Shown: one piece after another, positions 6,425 to 14,317 of the stretch
Position numbering within the stretch: position 1 is the stretch's first letter
How the letters are laid out: the number at the start of each line of letters is the position of its first letter
Source: JACQAI01 sp035507915
GTDB lineage: Bacteria > Pseudomonadota > Alphaproteobacteria > Elsterales > Elsteraceae
Direction: 5' to 3'
Assembly: GCA_035507915.1 (NCBI GenBank)
Contig: DATJNS010000291.1
Location: 1-22,140, forward strand
Length of the DNA stretch: 22,140 nucleotides
Program-made: the position numbers and the translations under genes
Notes under the pieces: generated by a model
The model's input: only the letters and a program-made list of their open reading frames with translations
What the model was told of the DNA's origin: nothing
Databases searched by the model: none

Positions 6425-8041
6425 ATGGCATACGGATCCCACGCCCACGGTCAGGCCGGGCACGAGCATCATCCGACCGGGTGGCGGCGCTGGCTCTTGT
6501 CGACCAACCACAAGGATATCGGCACGCTCTACCTGATCTTCGCGGTCACCGCGGGGCTGATCGGCGGCACCTTCTCGATCCTCATGCGGATCCAGCTCGA
6601 GCATCCGCACCACACGTTCCTCGGCGGCGGCGACGGCCAGGTCTTCAACGTGGTCATCACCGCCCACGGCCTGATCATGGTGTTCTTCCTGGTCATGCCG
6701 GCGCTGATCGGCGGCTTCGGCAATTGGATCGTGCCGCTGATGATCGGCTCGCCCGATATGGCGTTCCCGCGGCTCAACAACATCAGCTTCTGGCTCCTGG
6801 TCCCGTCGTTCCTTCTCTTGATCAGTTCGGCCTTGATCCCGCCGGGCGCCGGCGTCGGCTGGACCGTCTATCCGCCGCTCTCGGCGGCGATCGGCCATCC
6901 CGGCCCCTCGATCGACATGGCGATCTTCTCGCTGCACTTGGCCGGCGCGTCGTCGATCCTGGGCGCGCTCAACTTCATCACCACGATCTTCAACATGCGC
7001 GCGCCCGGCATGACGATGCACAAGATGCCGCTGTTCGTGTGGAGCATCCTGGTCACCGCGTTCCTCTTGCTGCTGGCGCTGCCGGTGCTGGCGGGCGCCA
7101 TCACGATGCTGCTGACCGACCGCAACTTCGGCACGACGTTCTTCGATCCGGCCGGCGGCGGCGACCCGATGCTGTTCCTGCATCTGTTCTGGTTCTTCGG
7201 CCACCCCGAAGTCTACATCATGATCCTGCCGGCGTTCGGCATCATCAGCCAGGTCGTCTCGACCTTCTCGAAGAAGCCGATCTTCGGCTATCTCGGCATG
7301 GCCTACGCGATGGTCGCGATCGGCCTCGTCGGCTTCGTGGTGTGGGCGCACCACATGTACATCACCGGCCTCGACGTCAACACGCGCGCCTACTTCACGG
7401 CCGCCACCCTGGTGATCGCGGTGCCGACCGGGGTCAAGATCTTCTCGTGGATCGCGACCATGTGGGGCGGCTCGATCGAGTTCAAGACGCCGATGCTGTT
7501 CGCGCTCGGCTTCATCTTCCTGTTCACGGTCGGCGGCGTCACCGGCGTGGTGCTCGCCAACGCCGGGCTCGACGTCGCGCTGCACAACACCTACTACGTG
7601 GTCGCGCATTTCCACTACGTGCTGTCGCTCGGCGCGGTGTTCGGGCTGTTCTCCGGATTCTACTACTGGATCGGCAAGATGTCGGGCCGGCAGTACAACG
7701 AGACGCTCGGCAAGATCCACTTCTGGACCACTTTCATCGGCGTCAACCTGACGTTCTTCCCGATGCACTTCCTCGGCTTGGCCGGCATGCCGCGACGCAT
7801 CCCGGACTACCCCGATGCGTTCGCCGACTGGAACTTCGTCGCCTCGATCGGCTCCTACATCTCGGGTGCGTCGACCCTGCTGTTCGTCTACATCGCGCTG
7901 CGGACGATCTTCGCCGGCAAGCCGGTCGGCGCGAACTACTGGGGCGAGGGGGCGACCACCCTGGAGTGGCAGCTCAGCTCGCCGCCGCCGTTCCACAGCT
8001 ACGACGAGCTGCCGGTGATCGGGCAGACGGCCCACCACTGA
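6425..8041 (+). CDS. ctaD: Cytochrome c oxidase subunit I (aa3 type, family A1)
   Basis: Catalytic subunit that reduces O2 to water at the heme a3-CuB site and pumps protons; 538 aa, 12 membrane helices expected. Visible residues: His81 and His397 (heme a), His395 (heme a3), His260, His309 and His310 (CuB), Tyr264 in GHPEVY (cross-linked Tyr). D-channel: Asp111 in SPDMAFPRLNN and Glu262. K-channel: Lys338 in PTGVKIFSW. The heme-propionate pair Arg457-Arg458 is in GMPRRIPDYPD. These define an A1-type proton-pumping oxidase. Where the family usually has HDTYYVVAHFHY, this protein has HNTYYVVAHFHY, so the Mg-site Asp is Asn388. GAGGAG lies 7 nt before the ATG. Part of the ctaC-ctaE operon. Confidence 0.97.
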   Translation: MAYGSHAHGQAGHEHHPTGWRRWLLSTNHKDIGTLYLIFAVTAGLIGGTFSILMRIQLEHPHHTFLGGGDGQVFNVVITAHGLIMVFFLVMPALIGGFGNWIVPLMIGSPDMAFPRLNNISFWLLVPSFLLLISSALIPPGAGVGWTVYPPLSAAIGHPGPSIDMAIFSLHLAGASSILGALNFITTIFNMRAPGMTMHKMPLFVWSILVTAFLLLLALPVLAGAITMLLTDRNFGTTFFDPAGGGDPMLFLHLFWFFGHPEVYIMILPAFGIISQVVSTFSKKPIFGYLGMAYAMVAIGLVGFVVWAHHMYITGLDVNTRAYFTAATLVIAVPTGVKIFSWIATMWGGSIEFKTPMLFALGFIFLFTVGGVTGVVLANAGLDVALHNTYYVVAHFHYVLSLGAVFGLFSGFYYWIGKMSGRQYNETLGKIHFWTTFIGVNLTFFPMHFLGLAGMPRRIPDYPDAFADWNFVASIGSYISGASTLLFVYIALRTIFAGKPVGANYWGEGATTLEWQLSSPPPFHSYDELPVIGQTAHH

Positions 8042-8089
8042 GCGCGGTCACCATAGGGAGCCGATGCCCCGCCTCGTGAGACGGCGTCC

Positions 8090-9007
8090 ATGAGCGATTT
8101 GTCGGTCGAGCGGGCCGCGCGTCCTGCCGCCTTCGAGCTGGGGGGCGAGGTCGGCGATTACCTGGCGCTGCTCAAGCCGCGCGTGATGTCGTTGGTGGTG
8201 TTCACCGGGCTGGTCGGCATGGCGCTCGCGCCCGGCGCGCTCCATCCGGTGCTCGGATTCACCGCGATCCTGTGCATGGCGGTCGGCGCCGGCGCGTCGG
8301 CCGCGATCAACATGTGGTACGACCGCGACATCGACGCGGTGATGACGCGCACGCGCGGCCGGCCGCTGCCGAGCGGGCGCATCGCGCCGGGCGAGGCGCT
8401 CGGGCTCGGCGTGGTGCTTGCGGTCGGCTCGGTGGTCGTGATGGGCCTCGCCGTCAACCCGGTCGCCGCGGCGCTGCTCGCGCTCACCATCGCGTTCTAC
8501 GTGTTCGTCTACACGATGTGGCTGAAGCGGCGCACGCCGCAGAACATCGTGATCGGCGGTGCCGCCGGCGCACTGCCGCCGATGATCGGCTGGGCGGCGG
8601 TCGGCGGCGACGTGACCGCGGCGTCGCTCGCGCTGTTCGCCATCATCTTCATGTGGACGCCGCCGCACTTCTGGGCGCTGTCGCTCTACCGTTCGGACGA
8701 CTATGCGCGCGCCGGCGTGCCCATGATGCCGGTGGTCGCGGGCCCCCGCGAGACCAAGAAGCAGATGCTGCTCTACAGCCTCGTGCTGGTGCCGTTGACG
8801 CTGGCGCCGTATTTCCTCGGTGTGGTCGGGCCGATCTACGCGGGCGCCGCGTGCCTGCTGGGCGCGCTGCTGGTCGCGGCGGCGGTGCGCGTGTGGCTGT
8901 TCGACGGCGAGCGTGCCGCCAAGCAGATGTTCGCCTACTCGATCCTCTACCTCTTCCTCTTGTTCGCCCTGATGCTGGTCGACAGGACGGGGATGGTCGT
9001 CGCGTGA
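8090..9007 (+). CDS. ctaB: Protoheme IX farnesyltransferase (heme O synthase)
   Basis: Inner-membrane UbiA-family prenyltransferase that adds a farnesyl group to heme b, giving heme O, the precursor of heme A for the oxidase encoded around it. The 305-aa product has the first Asp-rich motif in NMWYDRDIDAVMTRTRGRPL (residues 74-93), typical of CtaB/CyoE, and a second polar loop with SLYRSDDYARAGVPMMPV. About nine hydrophobic helices are present. The ATG at 8090 is 48 bp after ctaD; the ribosome site is weak (GAGACGG). No ctaA (heme A synthase) is in the window, so it must lie elsewhere. Confidence 0.95.
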   Translation: MSDLSVERAARPAAFELGGEVGDYLALLKPRVMSLVVFTGLVGMALAPGALHPVLGFTAILCMAVGAGASAAINMWYDRDIDAVMTRTRGRPLPSGRIAPGEALGLGVVLAVGSVVVMGLAVNPVAAALLALTIAFYVFVYTMWLKRRTPQNIVIGGAAGALPPMIGWAAVGGDVTAASLALFAIIFMWTPPHFWALSLYRSDDYARAGVPMMPVVAGPRETKKQMLLYSLVLVPLTLAPYFLGVVGPIYAGAACLLGALLVAAAVRVWLFDGERAAKQMFAYSILYLFLLFALMLVDRTGMVVA

Positions 9008-9018
9008 GGGTGGCGGTC

Positions 9019-9165
9019 ATGACCGAGCACGGGGGCGGCGAGAGGTTGAGCGCGGACGAGTTCGTCCGACGCCGGCGCGGCCGCAACTATGCGCTGCTCG
9101 CCGTGCTGGTCGCGCTGTGCGTGCTGTTCTTCGCCATCACGATCGTGCAGTGGGGGCACAAGTGA
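9019..9165 (+). CDS. CoxF-like small membrane protein of the oxidase operon
   Basis: 48-aa protein: a polar, Arg-rich N-terminus (MTEHGGGERLSADEFVRRRR) followed by one transmembrane helix (about 28-44, ALLAVLVALCVLFFAITIVQ) and a short WGHK tail. Small one-helix proteins in this slot between ctaB and ctaG are usual in alphaproteobacteria and are annotated as CoxF or as a putative oxidase subunit or assembly factor; function is not established. The chosen ATG has GAGGG 8 nt upstream; an in-frame GTG at 9004, overlapping the ctaB stop, would add 5 residues. Its stop overlaps the GTG of ctaG, suggesting translational coupling. Confidence 0.8.
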   Translation: MTEHGGGERLSADEFVRRRRGRNYALLAVLVALCVLFFAITIVQWGHK

Positions 9166-9743
9166 GCGGCCCGCGCAGCAACCGGCGGGTCGTCTTGTCG
9201 CTCGTCATGATCGCGGTCGGCATGGGCTGCCTCGCCTACGCGTCGGTGCCGCTCTACCGGGTGTTCTGTCAGGTCACCGGCTTCGGCGGCACGACCCAGC
9301 GCGCCACCGCGGCGCCCGCGCAGGAGGCCGCGCGCCTCGTGACGGTGCGTTTCGACGCCAACGTCGCCGACATGCCCTGGCAGTTCGAGCCCGATCAGCG
9401 CGAGGTCACGGTGCATGTCGGCGAGAGCACGCTTGCCACCTTCCACGCGCACAACATCGCGCACACCGCCGTCACGGGCACCGCGACCTTCAACGTGACG
9501 CCGACCAAGGTCGGCCAGTATTTCGACAAGATCCAGTGCTTCTGCTTCACCGAGCAGACGCTGAAGGCGGGCGAGACGGCCGCGTTGCCGGTGTCGTTCT
9601 TCGTCGACCCCGCGATCCTCGAGGACCACAATCTCGACGACGTCAACACGATCACCTTGTCCTACACGTTCTTCCGCGCCAAGAATCAGCCCGTCGATCG
9701 GGTCGCGACCGGACCCGCCGCATCGGCGACCGTCAAGCGCTAA
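9162..9743 (+). CDS. ctaG: Cytochrome c oxidase assembly protein CtaG (Cox11 type)
   Basis: Copper chaperone that delivers copper to the CuB site of subunit I; a single-helix protein with a periplasmic beta domain. The 193-aa product has a short cytoplasmic tail, a transmembrane helix (about 10-32), Cys36 just after it (VPLYRVFCQVTGFGGT) and the copper motif CFCF (Cys126 and Cys128 in DKIQCFCFTEQ), all typical of Cox11. The GTG at 9162 overlaps the upstream TGA by 4 nt, with GGGGG shortly before it; longer in-frame starts would add an unrelated N-terminal tail. Lies between coxF and ctaE as in many alphaproteobacteria. Confidence 0.94.
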   Translation: MSGPRSNRRVVLSLVMIAVGMGCLAYASVPLYRVFCQVTGFGGTTQRATAAPAQEAARLVTVRFDANVADMPWQFEPDQREVTVHVGESTLATFHAHNIAHTAVTGTATFNVTPTKVGQYFDKIQCFCFTEQTLKAGETAALPVSFFVDPAILEDHNLDDVNTITLSYTFFRAKNQPVDRVATGPAASATVKR

Positions 9744-9767
9744 CGACCGACGCTAAGGAAGGCACCC

Positions 9768-10592
9768 ATGGCCGCTGATACCCACGCCACCGAGCACAAG
9801 CATCCCTACCATCTGGTCGATCCGAGCCCGTGGCCGATCCTGGGCGCGATCTCGGCGGGCGCGCTGGCGTTCGGCGCGGTGCTGTGGATGCACGGCCACG
9901 GGCCCTGGCTGATGGCGGTCGGCGGTCTGTTCGTGCTCGCCTGCATGTGGGTGTGGTGGCGCGACGTGATCCGCGAGGCGGTCCACGAAGGCCATCACAA
10001 CGCGATCGTGCGCATCGGCCTGCGCTACGGCATGGCGCTCTTCATCGCCTCGGAGGTGATGTTCTTCTCGGCCTTCTTCTGGGCCTATTTCAGCGCCGCC
10101 CTGTTCCCCAACGCGGCGATCGGGCACGTCTGGCCGCCCAAGACGATCACGCCGTTCGATCCGTTCCACCTGCCGTTCCTCAACACCCTGATCCTGCTGC
10201 TGTCGGGCACCACGGTGACCTGGGCGCACCACTCGTTGCTCAACAACGACCGCAAGGGTCTGATCCAGGGGCTCGCGTGCACCGTGGCGCTCGGCATTTC
10301 GTTCACCTGCGTGCAGGCCTACGAGTACAGCCACGCGGCGTTCGGCTTCACCCAGGGCATCTACCCGTCGACCTTCTTCATGGCGACCGGGTTCCACGGC
10401 TTCCACGTCATCATCGGCACGTCGTTCCTGCTGGTGTGCCTGTTCCGCTCGATCAAGGGCCACTTCACGCCGACCCATCATGTCGGGCTCGAGGCCTGCG
10501 CCTGGTATTGGCACTTCGTCGACGTGGTCTGGCTGTTCCTGTTCGTGTGCATCTACTGGTGGGGCTCGTACGGCGCCGTCATCGCCGAGTGA
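9768..10592 (+). CDS. ctaE: Cytochrome c oxidase subunit III
   Basis: Seven-helix membrane subunit that binds lipid and sustains proton uptake by the D-channel of subunit I. The 274-aa product shows MAADTHATEHKHPYHLVDPS at the N-terminus, WWRDVIREAVHEGHH (63-77), the conserved Glu96 in SEVMFFSAFFWAYF, FHGFHVIIGT and the C-terminal WYWHFVDVVWLFLF, all hallmarks. AAGGAAGG lies 5 nt before the ATG. A strong hairpin follows its stop. Unlike many alphaproteobacterial clusters there is no DUF983 gene between this gene and surf1. Confidence 0.96.
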   Translation: MAADTHATEHKHPYHLVDPSPWPILGAISAGALAFGAVLWMHGHGPWLMAVGGLFVLACMWVWWRDVIREAVHEGHHNAIVRIGLRYGMALFIASEVMFFSAFFWAYFSAALFPNAAIGHVWPPKTITPFDPFHLPFLNTLILLLSGTTVTWAHHSLLNNDRKGLIQGLACTVALGISFTCVQAYEYSHAAFGFTQGIYPSTFFMATGFHGFHVIIGTSFLLVCLFRSIKGHFTPTHHVGLEACAWYWHFVDVVWLFLFVCIYWWGSYGAVIAE

Positions 10593-10615
10593 GCGCGCCC
10601 GAACCGCGAGCGTTC

Positions 10616-10641
10616 CAAGGGGGCAGGCGACTGCCCCCTTG
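10616..10641 (+). terminator. Perfect 11-bp hairpin with GCGA tetraloop between ctaE and surf1
   Basis: CAAGGGGGCAG (10616-10626) pairs completely with CTGCCCCCTTG (10631-10641) around a GCGA loop, a GNRA tetraloop. Only GCCGTTTG follows, so there is no proper U-tract. The stem ends 6 nt before the likely surf1 GTG. It may be a partial terminator, an RNA-stability element protecting the ctaC-ctaE message, or a translational control element for surf1. Confidence 0.65.
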
Positions 10642-10647
10642 CCGTTT

Positions 10648-11385
10648 GTGACCGTGGCGTTGCGCCGCCGCGGCTGGCGCGGGTTGCTCGGGCCCACGGT
10701 GGCGGCCCTCGTCGGGTTCCTTCTGCTGCTCGGGCTGGGCACCTGGCAGCTCCAGCGCCGGGTCTGGAAGGAGGGGCTGATCGCCCAGCGCGAGGCCGCC
10801 ATGGCGGCGCCGGCGCTGCCGCTGCCGGCTGCGATCGCCGATCCGGCCGCCCTCGAGTACCGGCACGTCTGGGTCGAGGGCACGTTTCGCCACGACCACG
10901 AGCTTTACGTGACCAGCCGGTTCTATCGCGACAAGCCGGGCTACCAGGTGGTCACGCCCCTCGTCATGGCGGACGGCCGGGCCGTTCTGGTCAATCGCGG
11001 CTTCGTGCCGCTCTCGGCCAGGGACCCGGCGACCCGACAGGCCGGGGAGGTCGCGGGGCCGGTGCGCGTCGAGGGGGTGGTGCGCTTGTCCGGCAAGCCG
11101 GGCTGGTTCACCCCGGCCAACGAGCCGGCCGCGGATCTATGGTTCAACCCGGACGTCGCCCAGATGGCGGCTGCGGCGGGTCTCGATCCCGCCAAGACCA
11201 GCCCGGTCTTCGTCGAGGCGGGGCCGGCCCCCAACCCAGGCGGCCTGCCGATCGGCGGCCAGACCTCGATCGACCTGCCCAATGACCATTTGCAGTACGC
11301 CATCACTTGGTATTCCTTGGCGACCGCGCTGGCGGTCATATATGGACTGTTCTGTCACCGACATCTGACCGGCGAACGATCCTGA
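10648..11385 (+). CDS. SURF1 family cytochrome oxidase assembly protein
   Basis: Inner-membrane assembly factor that helps place heme a3 in subunit I. The 245-aa product has the standard layout: a first transmembrane helix (about 13-31) running into GTWQLQRRVWK (31-41), a periplasmic domain with FYRDKPGYQVVTPL and LVNRGFVPL, and a second helix near the C-terminus after LPNDHLQYAITWYSLATALA. The start is uncertain: GTG at 10648 fits family length, GTG 10654 and TTG 10639 are in-frame alternatives, and none has a clear Shine-Dalgarno, because the purine-rich stretch upstream is locked in the hairpin. The stop overlaps the start of the M32 peptidase by 1 nt (TGATG). Confidence 0.92.
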   Translation: MTVALRRRGWRGLLGPTVAALVGFLLLLGLGTWQLQRRVWKEGLIAQREAAMAAPALPLPAAIADPAALEYRHVWVEGTFRHDHELYVTSRFYRDKPGYQVVTPLVMADGRAVLVNRGFVPLSARDPATRQAGEVAGPVRVEGVVRLSGKPGWFTPANEPAADLWFNPDVAQMAAAAGLDPAKTSPVFVEAGPAPNPGGLPIGGQTSIDLPNDHLQYAITWYSLATALAVIYGLFCHRHLTGERS

Positions 11386-12875
11386 TGAAGGCCTACCAGG
11401 AGTTGAGCCAGCGCTTTCGGCGGCTGGGGCTGCTCGGCGATGCGCTGGCGGTGCTCAATTGGGACACCGCGGCCATGATGCCGGACGGCGGCGCGCCGAT
11501 GCGGGCGGCCCAGAGCGCCACCCTCTCGGTGCTGATCCACGAGCAGGTCATCGCGCCGCGCGTCGGCGAGCTCCTCGCGGCCGCCGACGCCGAGCCCCTG
11601 GACGACTGGCAGCGCGCCAACCTGGCCGAGATGCGGCGCACCCATGTGCATGCGACCGCGGTGCCGCCCGATCTGGTCGAGCGGCTGTCGGTCGCCTCCA
11701 GCGAGTGCGAAATGGCGTGGCGCGCCGCGCGGCCGGCCAACGATTTCGCCGGCCTGCGCCCCAGGCTCGCGACCGTCCTCGAGCTCACGCGCGCGCAGGC
11801 CGATGCCAAGGCCGCCGCGCTCGGCTGCTCGCCCTACGACGCGCTGCTCGATCAGTACGAGCCGGGCGGGCGCGCGGCCGACATCGACCGGTTGTTCGGC
11901 GAGCTCGAAGGTTTCCTGCCCGCGCTGACCCAGCGCGTGCTCGAGCACCAGCGCGCGCATCCGGCGCCGCTGCCGCTCGACGGTCCGTTCGACGTCGCCG
12001 CCCAGCGCGCGCTCGGCCTCCAGCTGATGGCGGCGCTCGGCTTCGACTTCGAGCATGGCCGGCTCGACGTCAGCCATCACCCGTTCTGCGGCGGCACGCC
12101 CGACGACGTGCGCATCACCACCCGCTTCGATCTCGACGACTTCACGTCGGCGCTGATGGGCGTGCTGCACGAGACTGGCCACGCCCTCTACGAGCGCGGC
12201 CTGCCGGCGGCGTGGCGCAACCAGCCGGTCGGCGCCGCGCGCGGCATGAGCCTGCACGAGAGCCAATCGTTGCTGGTCGAGATGCAGGCGTGCCGCAGCC
12301 GCGAGTTCGCGATCTTCTGCGCGCCGCTCGCGCGCGCCGCGTTCGGACGCGACGGTCCGGCCTGGCAGCCCGACAACCTCCATCGCCTGAGCACGCGGGT
12401 CGAGCCGGGCCTGATCCGGGTCGACGCCGACGAGGTCACCTATCCGGCGCACGTCATCCTGCGCTACCGGCTCGAGCGCGCGCTGCTCGGCGGCGATCTC
12501 GCGCTCGCCGACCTGCCGGGCGCCTGGCGCGACGGCATGCAGGCGCTGCTCGGCATCGTGCCGCCCGACGACACCGACGGCTGCTTGCAGGACATCCATT
12601 GGCCGAGCGGTGCGTGGGGCTATTTCCCGACCTACACCCTGGGCGCCATGACGGCGGCGCAGCTGTTCCAGGCGGCGCGCGCCGCGCTGCCCGGCCTGAT
12701 GGACGATCTCGCGCGCGGCGATTTCTCGCGGCTGCTCGGCTGGCTGCGCGCCCACGTGCACGAGAAGGGCTCGCGCTTCTCGGCCGCCGAGATCGTGACC
12801 CAGGCGACGGGCGCACCGCTCGGCGTCGCGGCGTTCAAGCGCCACCTCGAGACGCGCTACCTGGAGGCCGCATGA
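11385..12875 (+). CDS. M32 family metallocarboxypeptidase (Taq/Pfu type)
   Basis: Cytoplasmic zinc carboxypeptidase that removes C-terminal residues from peptides. The 496-aa product matches family length (about 500). The catalytic HExxH is HETGH at 262-266 (GVLHETGHALYERGLP), and the third metal ligand is Glu292 in LHESQSLLVEMQ. Other family segments are YQELSQRFRRL at the start, DVSHHPFCGGTPDDVRITTR, and DGCLQDIHWPSGAWGYFPTY. The ATG overlaps the surf1 stop by 1 nt and the TGA overlaps the thrC ATG by 4 nt, so it is translationally inserted into the surf1-thrC junction. It may simply benefit from operon expression; no direct link to the oxidase is evident. Confidence 0.94.
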   Translation: MKAYQELSQRFRRLGLLGDALAVLNWDTAAMMPDGGAPMRAAQSATLSVLIHEQVIAPRVGELLAAADAEPLDDWQRANLAEMRRTHVHATAVPPDLVERLSVASSECEMAWRAARPANDFAGLRPRLATVLELTRAQADAKAAALGCSPYDALLDQYEPGGRAADIDRLFGELEGFLPALTQRVLEHQRAHPAPLPLDGPFDVAAQRALGLQLMAALGFDFEHGRLDVSHHPFCGGTPDDVRITTRFDLDDFTSALMGVLHETGHALYERGLPAAWRNQPVGAARGMSLHESQSLLVEMQACRSREFAIFCAPLARAAFGRDGPAWQPDNLHRLSTRVEPGLIRVDADEVTYPAHVILRYRLERALLGGDLALADLPGAWRDGMQALLGIVPPDDTDGCLQDIHWPSGAWGYFPTYTLGAMTAAQLFQAARAALPGLMDDLARGDFSRLLGWLRAHVHEKGSRFSAAEIVTQATGAPLGVAAFKRHLETRYLEAA

Positions 12876-14317
12876 GCGCGCGCGCCAACAGCGTGCGCTA
12901 TGTCAGCACGCGGGGCGGCGGCACGCCGCTCGGCTTCGACGAGGTGCTGCTCGCCGGGCTCGCCCGCGACGGCGGGCTCTACGTGCCCGACGCGTGGCCG
13001 AGCGTCACCGAGGCCGCATGGCGCGACCTGCGCGGCGCCGGCTACGCCGAGATCGCCGCGCGCGTGATGGCGCCCTTCGTCGGTCCGGCGATCGCCCCGG
13101 CCGATCTCGAGCGCCTGGTCGCCGAGAGCTACGCCGGTTTCCGCCACCCGGCGGTGGCGCCGCTCAAGCAGATCGGCGCCAACGACTGGCTGATGGAGCT
13201 GTTCCACGGACCGACGCTGGCGTTCAAGGACTACGCCCTGCAGCTCGTCGGCCGCCTGTTCGATCATGTGCTGCAGCGGCGCGGCCAGCGCATCGCGATC
13301 CTGGGCGCGACGTCCGGCGACACCGGCTCGGCGGCCATCGAGGCGTGCCGCGACCGCGCCGCGATCGACCTCTTCATGCTCTATCCGCACGGCCGCATCT
13401 CCGAGGTGCAGCGCCGCCAGATGACGACGGTCGCGTCGGCGAACGTGCATACCCTGGCCATCGAGGGCACGTTCGACGACACGCAGGACATCGTGAAGGC
13501 GTTGTTCGGCGATCTCGCCTTCCGCGACGCGGTCAACCTCGCGGCGGTCAACTCGATCAACTGGGCGCGCGTGATGGCCCAGATCGTCTATTACGTCAGC
13601 GCGGCGCTGGCGCTCGGCGCGCCCGACCGTCCGGTCGGCTTCGCCGTGCCGACCGGCAATTTCGGCAACGTGTTCGCCGGCTACGCGGCCCGCCGCATGG
13701 GCCTGCCGATCGAGCGCCTGGTGGTCGGCTCGAACCGCAACGACATCCTGGCGCGCTTCTTCGCCTCGGGGACGATGGAGATCGCCGCGGTCGAGCCGTC
13801 GCTCAGCCCGAGCATGGACATCCAGGTGTCGAGCAACGTCGAGCGGCTGCTGTTCGAGCTGGTCGACCGCGACGGCGCCGCGCTGACGGCGCTGATGACG
13901 GGCTTCCGCGCGACCGGCTCGTTCGCGCTGGCAGCGCCGCGCCTGGCGCGCGCGCACGAGCTGTTCCACGCCGCGCGTGTCGACGACGCCGAGACCACCG
14001 CCACGATCGCGCGGACGTTCCAAGTCACCGGCGAGCTGATCGACCCGCACACGGCGGTCGGCGTGCGCGCCGCGCAGGCCTGCCGGGGTGATCCGCGCGT
14101 GCCGATGGTTTCGCTCGCCACCGCGCACCCTTCCAAGTTCCCCGACGCCGTGCGCGCCGCGACCGGCGTCGCGCCGGCGCTGCCGCCGCACCTCGGCCAT
14201 CTGATGAGCGCGCCTGAGCGCGTGACCGTGCTGCCCAACGACCGCCGTGCGGTCGCCGCCTTCATTCTGTCGACGCTCGGCCGCGGCACGCCGCGAGCCG
14301 CGGGAGATGCCGCATGA
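12872..14317 (+). CDS. thrC: Threonine synthase
   Basis: PLP enzyme converting O-phospho-L-homoserine to L-threonine in the cytoplasm. The 481-aa product is of the long class found in proteobacteria and fungi. Seen: N-terminal VRYVSTRGG and DGGLYVPD, the PLP lysine Lys119 in HGPTLAFKDYALQ, the phosphate-binding loop LGATSGDTGSAAIEA (144-158), VNSINWARVMAQIVYY and VPTGNFGNVFAG. GGAG lies 5 nt before the ATG, which overlaps the preceding stop (ATGA). The stop in turn overlaps the M16 peptidase start by 4 nt. surf1-thrC-M16 linkage is common in alphaproteobacteria, here with an M32 gene interposed. Confidence 0.96.
   Translation: MSARANSVRYVSTRGGGTPLGFDEVLLAGLARDGGLYVPDAWPSVTEAAWRDLRGAGYAEIAARVMAPFVGPAIAPADLERLVAESYAGFRHPAVAPLKQIGANDWLMELFHGPTLAFKDYALQLVGRLFDHVLQRRGQRIAILGATSGDTGSAAIEACRDRAAIDLFMLYPHGRISEVQRRQMTTVASANVHTLAIEGTFDDTQDIVKALFGDLAFRDAVNLAAVNSINWARVMAQIVYYVSAALALGAPDRPVGFAVPTGNFGNVFAGYAARRMGLPIERLVVGSNRNDILARFFASGTMEIAAVEPSLSPSMDIQVSSNVERLLFELVDRDGAALTALMTGFRATGSFALAAPRLARAHELFHAARVDDAETTATIARTFQVTGELIDPHTAVGVRAAQACRGDPRVPMVSLATAHPSKFPDAVRAATGVAPALPPHLGHLMSAPERVTVLPNDRRAVAAFILSTLGRGTPRAAGDAA

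Noticed and set aside
6311..8038. 575-codon open frame on the minus strand, antisense to ctaD
   Set aside because: Its product is Arg/Asp/His/Glu-rich with no recognisable domain. It is the usual shadow of a high-GC coding gene, and ctaD on the other strand is certain.
11355..12845. 496-codon minus-strand frame antisense to the M32 peptidase
   Set aside because: Low-complexity, charged composition with no motif; the plus-strand gene has complete catalytic motifs.
11459..12871. Long plus-strand frame upstream of thrC, as if thrC had a 470-residue N-terminal fusion
   Set aside because: The extension is an Arg/Ala-rich alternate frame of the M32 gene; thrC starts normally at 12872 with a ribosome site.
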